This document shows positions 7,416 to 15,599 of a DNA stretch of 34,103 nt, in pieces. Position numbers and translations under genes: made by a program. Positions within the stretch are counted from its first letter, which is position 1; each line of letters starts with the position of its first letter. The stretch covers positions 1 through 34,103 of the forward strand of contig ONIH01000015.1 in NCBI GenBank assembly GCA_900317825.1, in the 5' to 3' direction. Under the pieces are notes generated by a model. The model was not told where the DNA came from, did no database searches, and worked only from the letters and a program-made list of their open reading frames with translations. This DNA comes from an uncultured Lachnospiraceae bacterium. Its GTDB lineage: Bacteria > Bacillota > Clostridia > Lachnospirales > Lachnospiraceae.

Positions 7416-8831
7416 TTGATTCACCAGTACAAGAATAACGGGTACGATATCGTCCTGGATGTGAATTCGGGAGCCATTCATGTGGTTGATGATCCTACCT
7501 ATGATATGATAAGTGAATACGAGGGGAAGCCGAGGGAGACGGTAGTTTCCGACATAGTGGAGAAATATCCTTCCGAGACGAAGGAAGACATAGAGGAAGC
7601 CTACGACGAGATTACTGCGCTGAAGGATCAGAAAGCACTTTTTACAGTGGATCCTTATGAGAACAGAGTCATCGATTACACAAAGCGTCCGACAGTAGTA
7701 AAGGCCATGTGCTTAAATGTAGCCCATGCGTGTAACCTGAGCTGCAGGTACTGCTTTGCGGACGAAGGACTTTACTTCGGAAAAAAGGCAGAGCTTATGA
7801 GCTTTGACGTCGGAAAGGCAGCACTTGATTTTCTGATCGCGAACTCAGGACACAGAAGGAACCTCGAGGTCGATTTTTTCGGCGGAGAGCCTACGCTGAA
7901 CTTCGATGTCGTAAAGCAGTTAGTCGCTTACGGAAGACAGCGTGAGAAAGAGACTGACAAGCATTTCAGGTTCACCTTCACGACGAACGGAATCCTCCTG
8001 AACGACGAGATCATGGATTTCGCAAATAAAGAGATGGATAACGTCGTCATGTCGATAGACGGCCGCAAGGAAGTCCACGATCACATGAGACCTTTCCACA
8101 ACGGAGATCCGACCTGGGACGTCATAGTGCCGAAGTACCAGAAGTTCGCCGCGCAGCGTGAAGCTCTGGGAAAGCAGTACTATGTCAGGGGAACCTACAC
8201 CAGATATAACCTCGACTTCGCAAATGACATCCTGGCGATGGCTGACCTGGGCTTCAGGCAGATAAGCATAGAGCCTGTAGTCGCACCGCCTGAGGCTGAC
8301 TATTCCCTGAGAAAAGAAGATATTCCAATCCTCGAGGAACAGTACGATATCCTGGCAAAAGAGATGGTAAAGCGCCATGGAACGGATCAGGAGTTCAACT
8401 TCTTCCATTTCATGATAGATCTCGAAGGAGGTCCTTGCGTATACAAGCGGCTCTCAGGCTGCGGTTCGGGAACCGAGTACGTGTCTGTGACACCGGACGG
8501 GAGCATTTTTCCGTGCCATCAGTTCGTCGGCAAGCCGGATTTTAAGATCGGAGATGTCTGGAAGGGCATCGAGCGACAGGACATAGTCACGGAGTTCAAG
8601 GGCTGCAACGTCTACTCCCGTCCTAAGTGCAGGGAGTGCTTCGCAAGGTTCTACTGCAGTGGAGGCTGCACGGCAAACGCCTATAATTTCACGGGTAACC
8701 TCCGTGATGTCTATGAGATAGGATGTGCTCTTGAGAAAAAGCGTATCGAGTGCGCCATTATGATAAAGGCGGCATGCGCTGATAAGGACGCTCAGACCGA
8801 AAGCTCAGAAAAAAGTGAAAAAACCGCGTAG
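7416..8831 (+). CDS. SCIFF radical SAM/SPASM maturase (thioether-forming)
   Basis: It installs Cys thioether cross-links in SCIFF using a 5'-deoxyadenosyl radical. The 471-residue chain has an N-terminal peptide-recognition segment (MIHQYKNNGYDIVLDVNSG), the radical SAM motif CNLSCRYC (Cys 106, 110, 113) and the SAM-contact GGEPT (156-160). A C-terminal SPASM region has cysteines at about 341, 349, 367, 397, 405, 408, 414, 418 and 437 for auxiliary 4Fe-4S clusters. I chose TTG 7416 because AGAGG lies 8 bp upstream and the family begins with this HQY segment; the longer frame reads through the intergenic hairpin. The gene ends in a weak A/T hairpin whose loop holds the stop codon. Family relatives are often annotated scfB or CteB. 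Confidence 0.93.
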   Translation: MIHQYKNNGYDIVLDVNSGAIHVVDDPTYDMISEYEGKPRETVVSDIVEKYPSETKEDIEEAYDEITALKDQKALFTVDPYENRVIDYTKRPTVVKAMCLNVAHACNLSCRYCFADEGLYFGKKAELMSFDVGKAALDFLIANSGHRRNLEVDFFGGEPTLNFDVVKQLVAYGRQREKETDKHFRFTFTTNGILLNDEIMDFANKEMDNVVMSIDGRKEVHDHMRPFHNGDPTWDVIVPKYQKFAAQREALGKQYYVRGTYTRYNLDFANDILAMADLGFRQISIEPVVAPPEADYSLRKEDIPILEEQYDILAKEMVKRHGTDQEFNFFHFMIDLEGGPCVYKRLSGCGSGTEYVSVTPDGSIFPCHQFVGKPDFKIGDVWKGIERQDIVTEFKGCNVYSRPKCRECFARFYCSGGCTANAYNFTGNLRDVYEIGCALEKKRIECAIMIKAACADKDAQTESSEKSEKTA

Positions 8832-8867
8832 GTTTTTTAATAAAAGTAACAAGGAGATTACAACAAA

Positions 8868-11225
8868 ATGAAACCAAAGAAGGGAAAATCAGTCGCAGTT
8901 CTCTGCGTATTCCTTGCAGTGGTAGTATTTCTCGGATGGTTTTCACTGACTGTCCTGCAGGATACTTTCAAAGACGGCAAGAACGGCTTAAAGCTCGGAC
9001 TTGACCTTGCGGGCGGTGCATCGATCACTTACCAGATCCAGGGCAAAGCTACAAAGACCCAGATCGATGATACTATCTACAAGCTGCAGAAACGTATCGA
9101 GAATGACCTCGGCGGAGAGTCAAACACGACTGAGGCAAATGTCTACCAGATGGGCGATAACCGTATCGCAGTCGAGATTCCTGGTGTAAAGGACGCTAAC
9201 TCGATCCTCGAGCAGTTAGGAACTCCTGGTGATCTGTACTTCATCAAGCATAAAGATACAGACGGAAAAGAGAACTACACTCTTGACCAGTCGACCGGTC
9301 AGTACAAGCTCGCTGACGGCGTTACGATCGACAGCCTTGAGAAGAACGGTTCTATCGTTCTCGACGGTTCAGAAGTAAAGAGCGCGCAGGCTGTTTACCA
9401 GCAGAATCAGAACTCTGGAAACAGAGAGCCTGTAGTTTCTATCTCACTTTCATCTAAGGGAGCCGAGGCATTTGCTACTGCTACTCAGGAGGCAGCCTCG
9501 AACAATAATGACACAATCGGAATCTACTACGATGGAAACTTCGTCTCTGTCCCGAAGGTCAATGAGGCCATAACAGACGGCAACTGCGTGATCGAGGGTA
9601 TGAGTGATATCGAGGAAGCTAAAAGCCTCGCTTCTTACATCCGTATCGGTGGACTTGACATAAAGCTGAAGGAAGTCCAGTCACAGATCGTAGGAGCCCA
9701 GCTCGGTTCTAACGCTCTTAGGACTTCACTTATCGCAGCAGGTTTAGGTATCCTCTGCGTCATCATCTTCATGCTCGCAGCCTATAAGTTCCCAGGAGCT
9801 ATGGCTTCGATGGCTCTCGTCCTCTACACAGAGCTTATCCTGAGCATCCTTCAGGTATTTGACATAACACTTACGATATCCGGTATCGCAGGTATTATTC
9901 TTAGTATCGGTATGGCGGTCGACGCGAACGTCATCATTTTCTCGCGTATCAAAGAGGAGATTGCCGCCGGAAAGACTGTAAGAGCCGCTATAGACACTGG
10001 TTTCCGGAAAGCTCTTTCAGCTATCCTCGATGGAAATATCACTACTCTTATCGTAGCCTTAGTTCTCGGAGTCATCGGAACAGGTACGGTAAAGGGATTT
10101 GCCATCACCCTTGGTCTTGGTACGCTTCTTTCTATGTTCACGGCTCTGTTCGTTACCAGAGGTCTTATGAATGCCTTCTATAACTTCGGCTGCCAGAACC
10201 CGAAGATATATGGCCATCTCTGGAATGTCAGGAGACTTCCTGTCATCGAGAAGAAGGCCATATTCTTCGTTGTTTCGATCATCTGCATCGGCGCTGGTAT
10301 CGTCGGAATGATCGGCTACAAGGCTACCACAGGAAAGGCATTGAACTACTCACTTGATTTCTCAGGCGGTACTTCTACGACAGTAGATTTCTCAAAGGAT
10401 TATTCGATCGCCCAGATCGACAAGGAGATCGTTCCTGTCATTGAAAAAGTGACCGGAGACTCTGATGTACAGCGTCAGAAGGCTAACGGCAGCAATCAGG
10501 TAATCTTCAAGACCAGAACTCTTGACCTTGAGGAAAGAGAAAAGCTGAGCAGCCAGTTGGAGAAGAACTTCGGCGTAAAGGAATCGGATATCCAGACTGA
10601 TAATATCAGCGGAACCATTTCAGGTGAGATGAGACGTACTTCAGTCATCGCCGTTATCGTATCTGTTATCTGCATCCTGATCTATATCTGGTTCAGATTC
10701 ATAGACCTTCGTTTCGCTACATCTGCTGTACTTGCCCTCTGCCACGATGTGCTCGTTACACTCGGTGTATACGCACTCTTCAGACTGTCAGTAGGTTCAG
10801 CATTCGTCGCATGTATCCTGACTATCATCGGATACTCGATAAACGATACCATCGTCGTCTTTGACCGTATCCGTGAGAACTTACACAATACGTCAAGACG
10901 TGACCCTGAGACACTTAAGAAACTGGCTGACGATTCGATCACAGAGACGCTTACCAGATCTCTTTCGACATCATTCACCACAGCCCTTACGATCATCATG
11001 CTTCTTATCGTAGGTGTTTCAGCGATAAGAGAGTTCGCATTCCCACTCCTTATCGGAGTTCTCTGCGGTACTTACTCATCTATCTTCATCGCAACCCCGT
11101 TCTGGTATATCGCCCGCGTTCACATCGGAAAGCAGGAAGAGATAAAGCAGGGTCCTAACGCTAAGAAGAAGAAAAAGAAACCGGCTGTAAAGCCAAACGC
11201 TGCTAATAACGGCGCCATAGTATAA
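8868..11225 (+). CDS. secDF: Fused protein-export membrane protein SecDF
   Basis: This RND-type membrane protein uses the proton or sodium gradient to help pull proteins out of the SecYEG channel. The 785-residue chain joins SecD (residues about 1-440) and SecF (about 455-765). Landmarks are a first membrane span (9-30), the SecD signature LGLDLAGG (43-50), the large extracytoplasmic P1 region, five more spans, then SecF with the parallel YSLDFSGGTS near 495 and its own six spans. A Lys-rich tail (AKKKKKKPAVKP) ends it. It is read 36 bp after the SCIFF maturase behind AAGGAGA. The pairing of SCIFF with secDF is a conserved clostridial arrangement and fits export of the modified peptide, though SecDF also serves general secretion. 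Confidence 0.94.
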   Translation: MKPKKGKSVAVLCVFLAVVVFLGWFSLTVLQDTFKDGKNGLKLGLDLAGGASITYQIQGKATKTQIDDTIYKLQKRIENDLGGESNTTEANVYQMGDNRIAVEIPGVKDANSILEQLGTPGDLYFIKHKDTDGKENYTLDQSTGQYKLADGVTIDSLEKNGSIVLDGSEVKSAQAVYQQNQNSGNREPVVSISLSSKGAEAFATATQEAASNNNDTIGIYYDGNFVSVPKVNEAITDGNCVIEGMSDIEEAKSLASYIRIGGLDIKLKEVQSQIVGAQLGSNALRTSLIAAGLGILCVIIFMLAAYKFPGAMASMALVLYTELILSILQVFDITLTISGIAGIILSIGMAVDANVIIFSRIKEEIAAGKTVRAAIDTGFRKALSAILDGNITTLIVALVLGVIGTGTVKGFAITLGLGTLLSMFTALFVTRGLMNAFYNFGCQNPKIYGHLWNVRRLPVIEKKAIFFVVSIICIGAGIVGMIGYKATTGKALNYSLDFSGGTSTTVDFSKDYSIAQIDKEIVPVIEKVTGDSDVQRQKANGSNQVIFKTRTLDLEEREKLSSQLEKNFGVKESDIQTDNISGTISGEMRRTSVIAVIVSVICILIYIWFRFIDLRFATSAVLALCHDVLVTLGVYALFRLSVGSAFVACILTIIGYSINDTIVVFDRIRENLHNTSRRDPETLKKLADDSITETLTRSLSTSFTTALTIIMLLIVGVSAIREFAFPLLIGVLCGTYSSIFIATPFWYIARVHIGKQEEIKQGPNAKKKKKKPAVKPNAANNGAIV

Positions 11226-11233
11226 AAGTCAGA

Positions 11234-11257
11234 GGCCGGGGCCATCCCGGCCTTTTT
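11234..11257 (+). terminator. Rho-independent terminator after secDF
   Basis: GGCCGGG (11234-11240), a 5-nt loop, CCCGGCC (11246-11252) and TTTTT. It is a strong, compact terminator closing the SCIFF-secDF unit 20 bp before glyA. Confidence 0.9.
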
Positions 11258-11276
11258 GTAAAACAGGAGAAAGATT

Positions 11277-12527
11277 ATGTACACTATTGACGACATCAGA
11301 AATGAAGACCCGGAGATCGCGCAGGCTATCTGCGACGAATATGACAGACAGTCAAGTCATATCGAGCTTATCGCATCAGAGAACTGGGTCAGCCCGGCAG
11401 TAATGAGCGCCATGGGCTCCATCCTCACAAATAAATACGCCGAAGGTTATCCGGGACACAGATACTATGGCGGCTGCGAAAAGGTCGACATCGTAGAAGA
11501 CCTTGCCAGAGACAGGGCAAAGAAGCTCTTCGGAGCAGAGTACGCAAACGTTCAGCCGCACTCAGGCGCCCAGGCAAATATGGCCGTAGAGTTTGCAGTC
11601 TGCCAACCGGGCGATACTATCATGGGAATGAGCCTTGATCACGGCGGACACTTAACTCACGGTTCACCGGCTAACTTCTCCGGACATTATTTCCACATTG
11701 TGCCTTACGGAGTAAATGACCAGGGATTCATCGACTACGATGAAGTAGAGCGCATCGCAAAAGAGTGCAAGCCGAAGATGATCATCGCCGGAGCATCAGC
11801 TTATGCCCGTGCCATCGATTTCAAAAAATTCTCAGAGATCGCCCATGAGGTCGGAGCAGTGCTTATGGTCGACATGGCTCATATAGCCGGACTCGTAGCT
11901 ACAGGCTACCATCAGTCACCGGTTCCATACGCAGACATAGTAACAACTACTACTCATAAGACACTTAGAGGACCTAGAGGCGGACTTATCCTCGCCACAG
12001 AGGAAGCATCGAAAAAGTTCAAGCTGAACAAGGCTGTCTTCCCGGGAATCCAGGGAGGACCGCTTATGCATGTCATAGCTGCAAAGGCTGTCTGCTTCAA
12101 GGAAGCCATGACACCGGAGTTCAAGGAGTACGCTCATCAGATCATTCTGAACGCCCAGGCACTGAGCAAAGGCCTTATGAACAGAGGGATAGACATCGTT
12201 TCCGGCGGTACAGATAACCACCTGATGCTTGTCGACCTGATAAATAAAGACCTGACTGGTAAAGAGGTCGAGACATGGCTCGATGAAGCTCACATCACTG
12301 CGAACAAGAACACCGTTCCGAATGATCCGAAGAGCCCGTTCGTGACCTCAGGTATCCGTCTTGGCACCCCGGCCGCTACGACCCGTGGCCTGAACGAAGC
12401 CGACTTCGACCAGGTCGCAGAAGCCATCGCCACCGTGGTCGATAAGCACGAGGACGGCATTTCTGATGCTCGGGAAATAGTGAAGACCCTCACAGATAAA
12501 TATCCATTATCTGCGAAGTTCTTCTAA
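11277..12527 (+). CDS. glyA: Serine hydroxymethyltransferase
   Basis: This pyridoxal-phosphate enzyme interconverts serine and glycine while loading one-carbon units on tetrahydrofolate. Its 416 residues are the standard bacterial length. The PLP lysine is K228 in [15 protein letters not shown], the ring-stacking and Asp/His cofactor contacts are in [11 protein letters not shown] (D199, H202), and the N-terminal [10 protein letters not shown] is the usual substrate-binding loop. The start is ATG 11277 behind AGGAGA. It sits just after the secDF terminator, so its promoter must lie in or beyond that short gap, or it relies on read-through; I see no clear promoter. It is followed by a palindromic element and then serS, another serine-using gene. 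Confidence 0.96.
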   Translation: MYTIDDIRNEDPEIAQAICDEYDRQSSHIELIASENWVSPAVMSAMGSILTNKYAEGYPGHRYYGGCEKVDIVEDLARDRAKKLFGAEYANVQPHSGAQANMAVEFAVCQPGDTIMGMSLDHGGHLTHGSPANFSGHYFHIVPYGVNDQGFIDYDEVERIAKECKPKMIIAGASAYARAIDFKKFSEIAHEVGAVLMVDMAHIAGLVATGYHQSPVPYADIVTTTTHKTLRGPRGGLILATEEASKKFKLNKAVFPGIQGGPLMHVIAAKAVCFKEAMTPEFKEYAHQIILNAQALSKGLMNRGIDIVSGGTDNHLMLVDLINKDLTGKEVETWLDEAHITANKNTVPNDPKSPFVTSGIRLGTPAATTRGLNEADFDQVAEAIATVVDKHEDGISDAREIVKTLTDKYPLSAKFF

Positions 12528-12543
12528 ACATGATGCTGTCGTT

Positions 12544-12685
12544 GGCCGTCGCAGCACAAATATGCCGCTCGAGGCCCGCTTTCGCTCCGTATGGAACGCA
12601 GCGGACGCGTAAGGCCGCAAAGAACGCGGCCTAAGCGCCGGCGTTCCATAAGGTCCTCTCGCGACATACTTGTACTGCGACGGCC
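12544..12685. repeat. Palindromic element A (long nested hairpin)
   Basis: Outer arms GGCCGTCGCAG (12544-12554) and CTGCGACGGCC (12675-12685) are perfect. The next 20 bp inward pair at 15 of 20 positions. TATGGAACGC (12590-12599) pairs with GCGTTCCATA (12641-12650), and AGGCCGC (12612-12618) with GCGGCCT (12626-12632) at the tip, beside the motif CGGACGC (12602-12608). It fills the gap between glyA and serS and ends about 17 bp before the serS ribosome binding site. No open frame is convincing inside it. It resembles elements B and C in plan, not in stem sequence. Confidence 0.75.
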
Positions 12686-12714
12686 TATTGGCAGATGAAT
12701 CAAAGAGGTTTAAA

Positions 12715-14016
12715 ATGATAGATATAAAATTTTTACGTGAAAATCCGGACGCTGTCCGCGAGAACATCAAGAAAAAATTCCAGGACAAGAAGCTGCCGCT
12801 CGTCGACGAAGTCATAAAGTACGACAAGCTGAGCCGTGAGGCCAAGGGCCAAGCCGACAGTCTCCGTGCTGAGAGAAACAAGCTCTCGAAGCAGATAGGT
12901 GTCCTGATGAAGGAAGGAAAAAAGGACGAGGCTGAGAAGGTCAAGGCACAGGTAACTGCACAGGCAGATAAGCTTGCAGAGCTCGAGGAGAAGGAGAAGG
13001 AATACTCAGAAAAGGTCCATGATGATATGATGGTCATCCCGAATATCATCGATCCGTCAGTGCCGATCGGACCGGACGACTCCTATAACCAGGAGATCGA
13101 GAGATTCGGAGACCCGGTAGTTCCTGACTTCCCTATTCCGTACCACACGGACATTATGGAGAGCTTCGATGGTATCGACCTCGACGCAGCCGGAAAAGTA
13201 GCAGGTAACGGATTCTACTATCTGCTCGGCGATATCGCAAGACTTCACTCAGCAGTCTTAGCCTATGCCCGTGACTTCATGATAAATAAGGGCTTCACTT
13301 ACTGCATCCCTCCTTACATGATCCACTCGGCAGTCGTTGACGGAGTCATGAGCTTCGAAGAGATGGATGCCATGATGTATAAAATCGAGGGAGAAGACCT
13401 CTACCTGATCGGTACATCAGAGCATTCGATGATCGGAAGATATAAGGACACTTTAAATGACGAAGCAAACCTTCCATACACGATGACTTCTTATTCACCA
13501 TGCTTCAGAAAAGAGAAGGGCGCTCACGGAATCGAAGAGCGTGGAGTTTACAGGATCCACCAGTTCGAGAAGCAGGAGATGATCGTAGTCTGCAAGCCTG
13601 ATGAGGCCTGGGACTGGTACAACAAGCTCTGGAGCTACACTGTAGAGCTCTTCAGAAGCATGGACATCCCTGTACGTACCTTAGAGTGCTGTTCGGGAGA
13701 CCTGGCAGATCTCAAGGTAAAGAGCTGCGATGTCGAGGCATGGAGCCCTAGACAGCAGAAGTACTTCGAGGTAGGAAGCTGTTCAAATCTCGGAGACGCT
13801 CAGGCCAGAAGACTTGGCATACGTGTGAAGGCAGCCGATGGTACGAAGTATTTTGCAAACACGCTGAATAACACAGTAGTAGCACCGCCTCGTATGCTTA
13901 TCGCTTTCCTCGAGAATAACCTGAACGCTGACGGCACAGTCAGCATCCCGAAGGTTCTCCAGCCGTACATGGGCGGAACAGAAAAATTAATTCCGAAACA
14001 TAAATTAGCTAAATAA
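12715..14016 (+). CDS. serS: Seryl-tRNA synthetase
   Basis: This class II synthetase charges tRNA-Ser with serine. Its 433 residues comprise an N-terminal two-helix coiled-coil arm (about 30-100, rich in Lys and Glu) that grips the long variable arm, and an alpha/beta catalytic domain. Visible are GTSEHSM (233-239), a motif 2 region FRKEKGAHG (264-272) with RIHQFEKQEM, and a motif 3 region NNTVVAPPRMLIAFLENN. The motif wording (GTSEHSM instead of GTAEVP; EKGAHGIEERG instead of the E. coli-type loop) marks a distinct SerRS subgroup. I chose ATG 12715 (AGAGG upstream) because the longer frame reads into palindromic element A. A strong terminator follows. Confidence 0.94.
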   Translation: MIDIKFLRENPDAVRENIKKKFQDKKLPLVDEVIKYDKLSREAKGQADSLRAERNKLSKQIGVLMKEGKKDEAEKVKAQVTAQADKLAELEEKEKEYSEKVHDDMMVIPNIIDPSVPIGPDDSYNQEIERFGDPVVPDFPIPYHTDIMESFDGIDLDAAGKVAGNGFYYLLGDIARLHSAVLAYARDFMINKGFTYCIPPYMIHSAVVDGVMSFEEMDAMMYKIEGEDLYLIGTSEHSMIGRYKDTLNDEANLPYTMTSYSPCFRKEKGAHGIEERGVYRIHQFEKQEMIVVCKPDEAWDWYNKLWSYTVELFRSMDIPVRTLECCSGDLADLKVKSCDVEAWSPRQQKYFEVGSCSNLGDAQARRLGIRVKAADGTKYFANTLNNTVVAPPRMLIAFLENNLNADGTVSIPKVLQPYMGGTEKLIPKHKLAK

Positions 14017-14020
14017 TACT

Positions 14021-14055
14021 AAAAAAGACAGCCCCATTCTGAGGCTGTCTTTTTT
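14021..14055. terminator. Bidirectional terminator between serS and the hydrolase gene
   Basis: AAAAAAGACAGCC (14021-14033) and GGCTGTCTTTTTT (14043-14055) form a 13-bp stem with a 9-nt loop. The A-run and T-run serve both convergent genes, and the hydrolase stop codon overlaps the right end. Confidence 0.9.
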
Positions 14056-14770
14056 AAAATCCGCGTATGTATTCGGCGAGTTTCGTAGAGTGTACGACAT
14101 AGCTCCCGTGGTCTTCGCCTGGAAGAACGATAAGCTGTCCCTGTGGGATGGCCGAAGCTATTTTTTTGGAATCGGACTTTTTTACGAGATCGTGTTCTCC
14201 GGTAAGGACCCTGACAGGAACCTTTATGTGGGAGAGGGCGATGGTCGAGATGTCAGGTTCAGTAAGCATAAGCTTTTCCAAGGCGCCGGACTGGGCGAAG
14301 ACTTCGCTCGATACAGTTTCAAGGGTCTTCTCAAAAGAGTGATCGGCGCATTTTTTCCGGTAAGCGCTTTTTATATCACGCCTGCATGAAAAAGTGAGTC
14401 CTTTAGGCGAAGTGTTGGCGCCGCAGGAAATAACTCCTCTGATCTGGTCGGAGTGAGCCGCCGCCAGCAGAAGCGCTATTATGCCCCCGTCAGAGAAACC
14501 GACGACCAGGGGCTTTTCTATATGAAGCTCCCGTATGAAAAAACTGACGTCCTTTGCCATATCCTTATAATGCAGCTCCTTCGGACAGGCGCTCATCCCG
14601 TGGCCGCGGCTGTCCATCCGGTAGATGTCGAAGTCATTTTTTAAAGAAGAGACCAGTTCATCATATATATGAAGGTCCTCGCCGTTCCCGTGCAGCAGCA
14701 CGACCGGATGCCCCTCCGGATTCCCCTCGTGAGTGTAGTTTATCACCTGACTGTCTAAGACTATGACCAT
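14054..14770 (-). CDS. Alpha/beta hydrolase
   Basis: It is a cytosolic serine hydrolase of unknown substrate, 238 residues. The oxyanion loop is HGNG (27-30), the nucleophile elbow GFSDGG (Ser 93), and the likely acid and base are Asp 194 in TGEHD and His 221 in GEDHGS, giving a complete triad. The MDSRGHGMS segment (52-60) is typical of esterase or peptidase-like members. The start is ATG 14770 because GGAGGG (14775-14780) lies just upstream; a longer frame adds ten residues without a ribosome binding site. It converges with serS and diverges from the small membrane protein gene. Confidence 0.88.
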   Translation of the reverse strand: MVIVLDSQVINYTHEGNPEGHPVVLLHGNGEDLHIYDELVSSLKNDFDIYRMDSRGHGMSACPKELHYKDMAKDVSFFIRELHIEKPLVVGFSDGGIIALLLAAAHSDQIRGVISCGANTSPKGLTFSCRRDIKSAYRKKCADHSFEKTLETVSSEVFAQSGALEKLMLTEPDISTIALSHIKVPVRVLTGEHDLVKKSDSKKIASAIPQGQLIVLPGEDHGSYVVHSTKLAEYIRGF

Positions 14771-14783
14771 TTTTCCCTCCAGT

Positions 14784-14812
14784 TTGACTAAAGAATACAT
14801 CTAGTTTATCAT
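14784..14812 (+). promoter_or_regulatory. Promoter for the small membrane protein
   Basis: TTGACT (14784-14789), 17 nt, TATCAT (14807-14812). The predicted start of transcription (14818-14820) is only a few bases before ATG 14822, and there is no Shine-Dalgarno, so this is a second leaderless candidate in the window. Confidence 0.5.
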
Positions 14813-14821
14813 ATATCTGAT

Positions 14822-15100
14822 ATGAATGACAAAAAAATTATTGCGTACAGGCTGCTGTGCTTCGGACTCGGAGTCGCAGCGTATATTTTGATATTTTTCA
14901 GCTGGATAGTCGGGCTCATTTCAGCGGTCGCTTCGATAGTCTTCGGGTTTCTCTTCGGAAAGAACTGCAAAAAGACTGACAGGCTCGTAGTCGCCGGACT
15001 CATCATCTCAGGCGTCTATGTGCTTATCTACCTGCTCGTCTTCTTGATCGGAGCCGCGTATTTTTCGTCACTTGGCATAAGTCCTTTTAGAAAAAACTAA
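14822..15100 (+). CDS. Small membrane protein of unknown function (92 aa)
   Basis: Two or three hydrophobic spans can be seen: about residues 9-27, 29-45 (possibly one hairpin with the first) and 57-81. A short basic loop (GKNCKKTDR) lies between the second and third, and a basic end (PFRKN) follows. The Gly-rich first spans and the layout resemble DUF4190-like small membrane proteins, but I cannot assign the family. No ribosome binding site precedes ATG 14822; the promoter lies almost on the start codon. A 280-bp AT-rich gap follows. Confidence 0.65.
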   Translation: MNDKKIIAYRLLCFGLGVAAYILIFFSWIVGLISAVASIVFGFLFGKNCKKTDRLVVAGLIISGVYVLIYLLVFLIGAAYFSSLGISPFRKN

Positions 15101-15378
15101 ACTGTGCATTTTATGAAATACAACTGTCCGCCTAATACGGACAAATCGGCTCACAGAGTACGGCGAAATGCCCTCTGAGTTTCCGCCAGATGTAAACGCT
15201 TCAAAAAAAATATGCACAAAAATGAATATTATCCCTGGCAAAACGGCAAAATACTGAATAGAAATGCATAAAAATAAATATTTTTATCATTCTACTTTAG
15301 TGCTTTAAAGCTATGACACGAAAAAGAAAAATACCGAAGTTTTCATAGTTTTAACTTTAAATAAACTTCAGGGTTAGA
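15101..15378. other. AT-rich intergenic stretch with small hairpins
   Basis: No gene is visible. It holds two small inverted repeats, TGTCCG (15125-15130) with CGGACA (15138-15143), and CAGAG with CTCTG around 15154-15178, then A/T-rich sequence leading to the opp promoter. Neither hairpin has a T-run. Confidence 0.5.
15191..15204 (+). promoter_or_regulatory. Possible catabolite-response (cre-like) site
   Basis: TGTAAACGCTTCAA matches 13 of 14 positions of the Bacillus cre consensus TGWAARCGYTWNCW. It lies about 175 bp upstream of the opp promoter, farther than most working cre sites, so the assignment is weak. Confidence 0.3.
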
Positions 15379-15406
15379 TTGACTTTTTTTCACGATAATG
15401 TATAAT
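15379..15406 (+). promoter_or_regulatory. SigA-type promoter for the opp operon
   Basis: TTGACT (15379-15384), 16 nt, perfect TATAAT (15401-15406). It is the best promoter match in the window. Transcription from about 15413 gives a leader of about 187 nt before oppB. Confidence 0.8.
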
Positions 15407-15502
15407 ATGCCTTGTTGTGACGAAATTGTAAACAGGTTTTCTGGATCTAAAGATATTGTCCGGCAGACGCCGACAGTTGATCATAACACATACACAATGA
15501 AG

Positions 15503-15536
15503 TGCAGATAAGGGAGAAGTCTATCTGCATTTTTTT
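15503..15536 (+). terminator. Terminator inside the opp leader (attenuator candidate)
   Basis: TGCAGATA (15503-15510) pairs with TATCTGCA (15522-15529), followed by seven T (15530-15536). It lies between the promoter and oppB, 63 bp upstream of the oppB start, so it would end a leader RNA of about 125 nt unless anti-termination occurs. Confidence 0.75.
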
Positions 15537-15547
15537 ATGTAACTAAG

Positions 15548-15567
15548 CGCTTTAACGCTTTAAAGCG
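15548..15567. promoter_or_regulatory. Tandem CGCTTTAA repeat and palindrome upstream of oppB
   Basis: CGCTTTAA occurs twice in direct succession (15548-15555 and 15556-15563); the second copy extends to the perfect 12-bp palindrome CGCTTTAAAGCG (15556-15567). It lies between the leader terminator and the oppB ribosome binding site and may be an operator or RNA-binding site. Confidence 0.4.
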
Positions 15568-15599
15568 AATATATAAATGAAACAAGGAGAAAAGTAAAA

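Noticed and set aside
7920-8408. Minus-strand frame of 162 codons
   Set aside because: Antisense shadow of the SCIFF maturase; no recognisable protein features.
12528-12714. T-box leader upstream of serS
   Set aside because: No T-box core sequence and no terminator with T-run were found; the structure is a nested palindrome.
12507-13049. Minus-strand frame of 180 codons, Ser-rich
   Set aside because: Low-complexity shadow of the coiled-coil part of serS and of palindromic element A.
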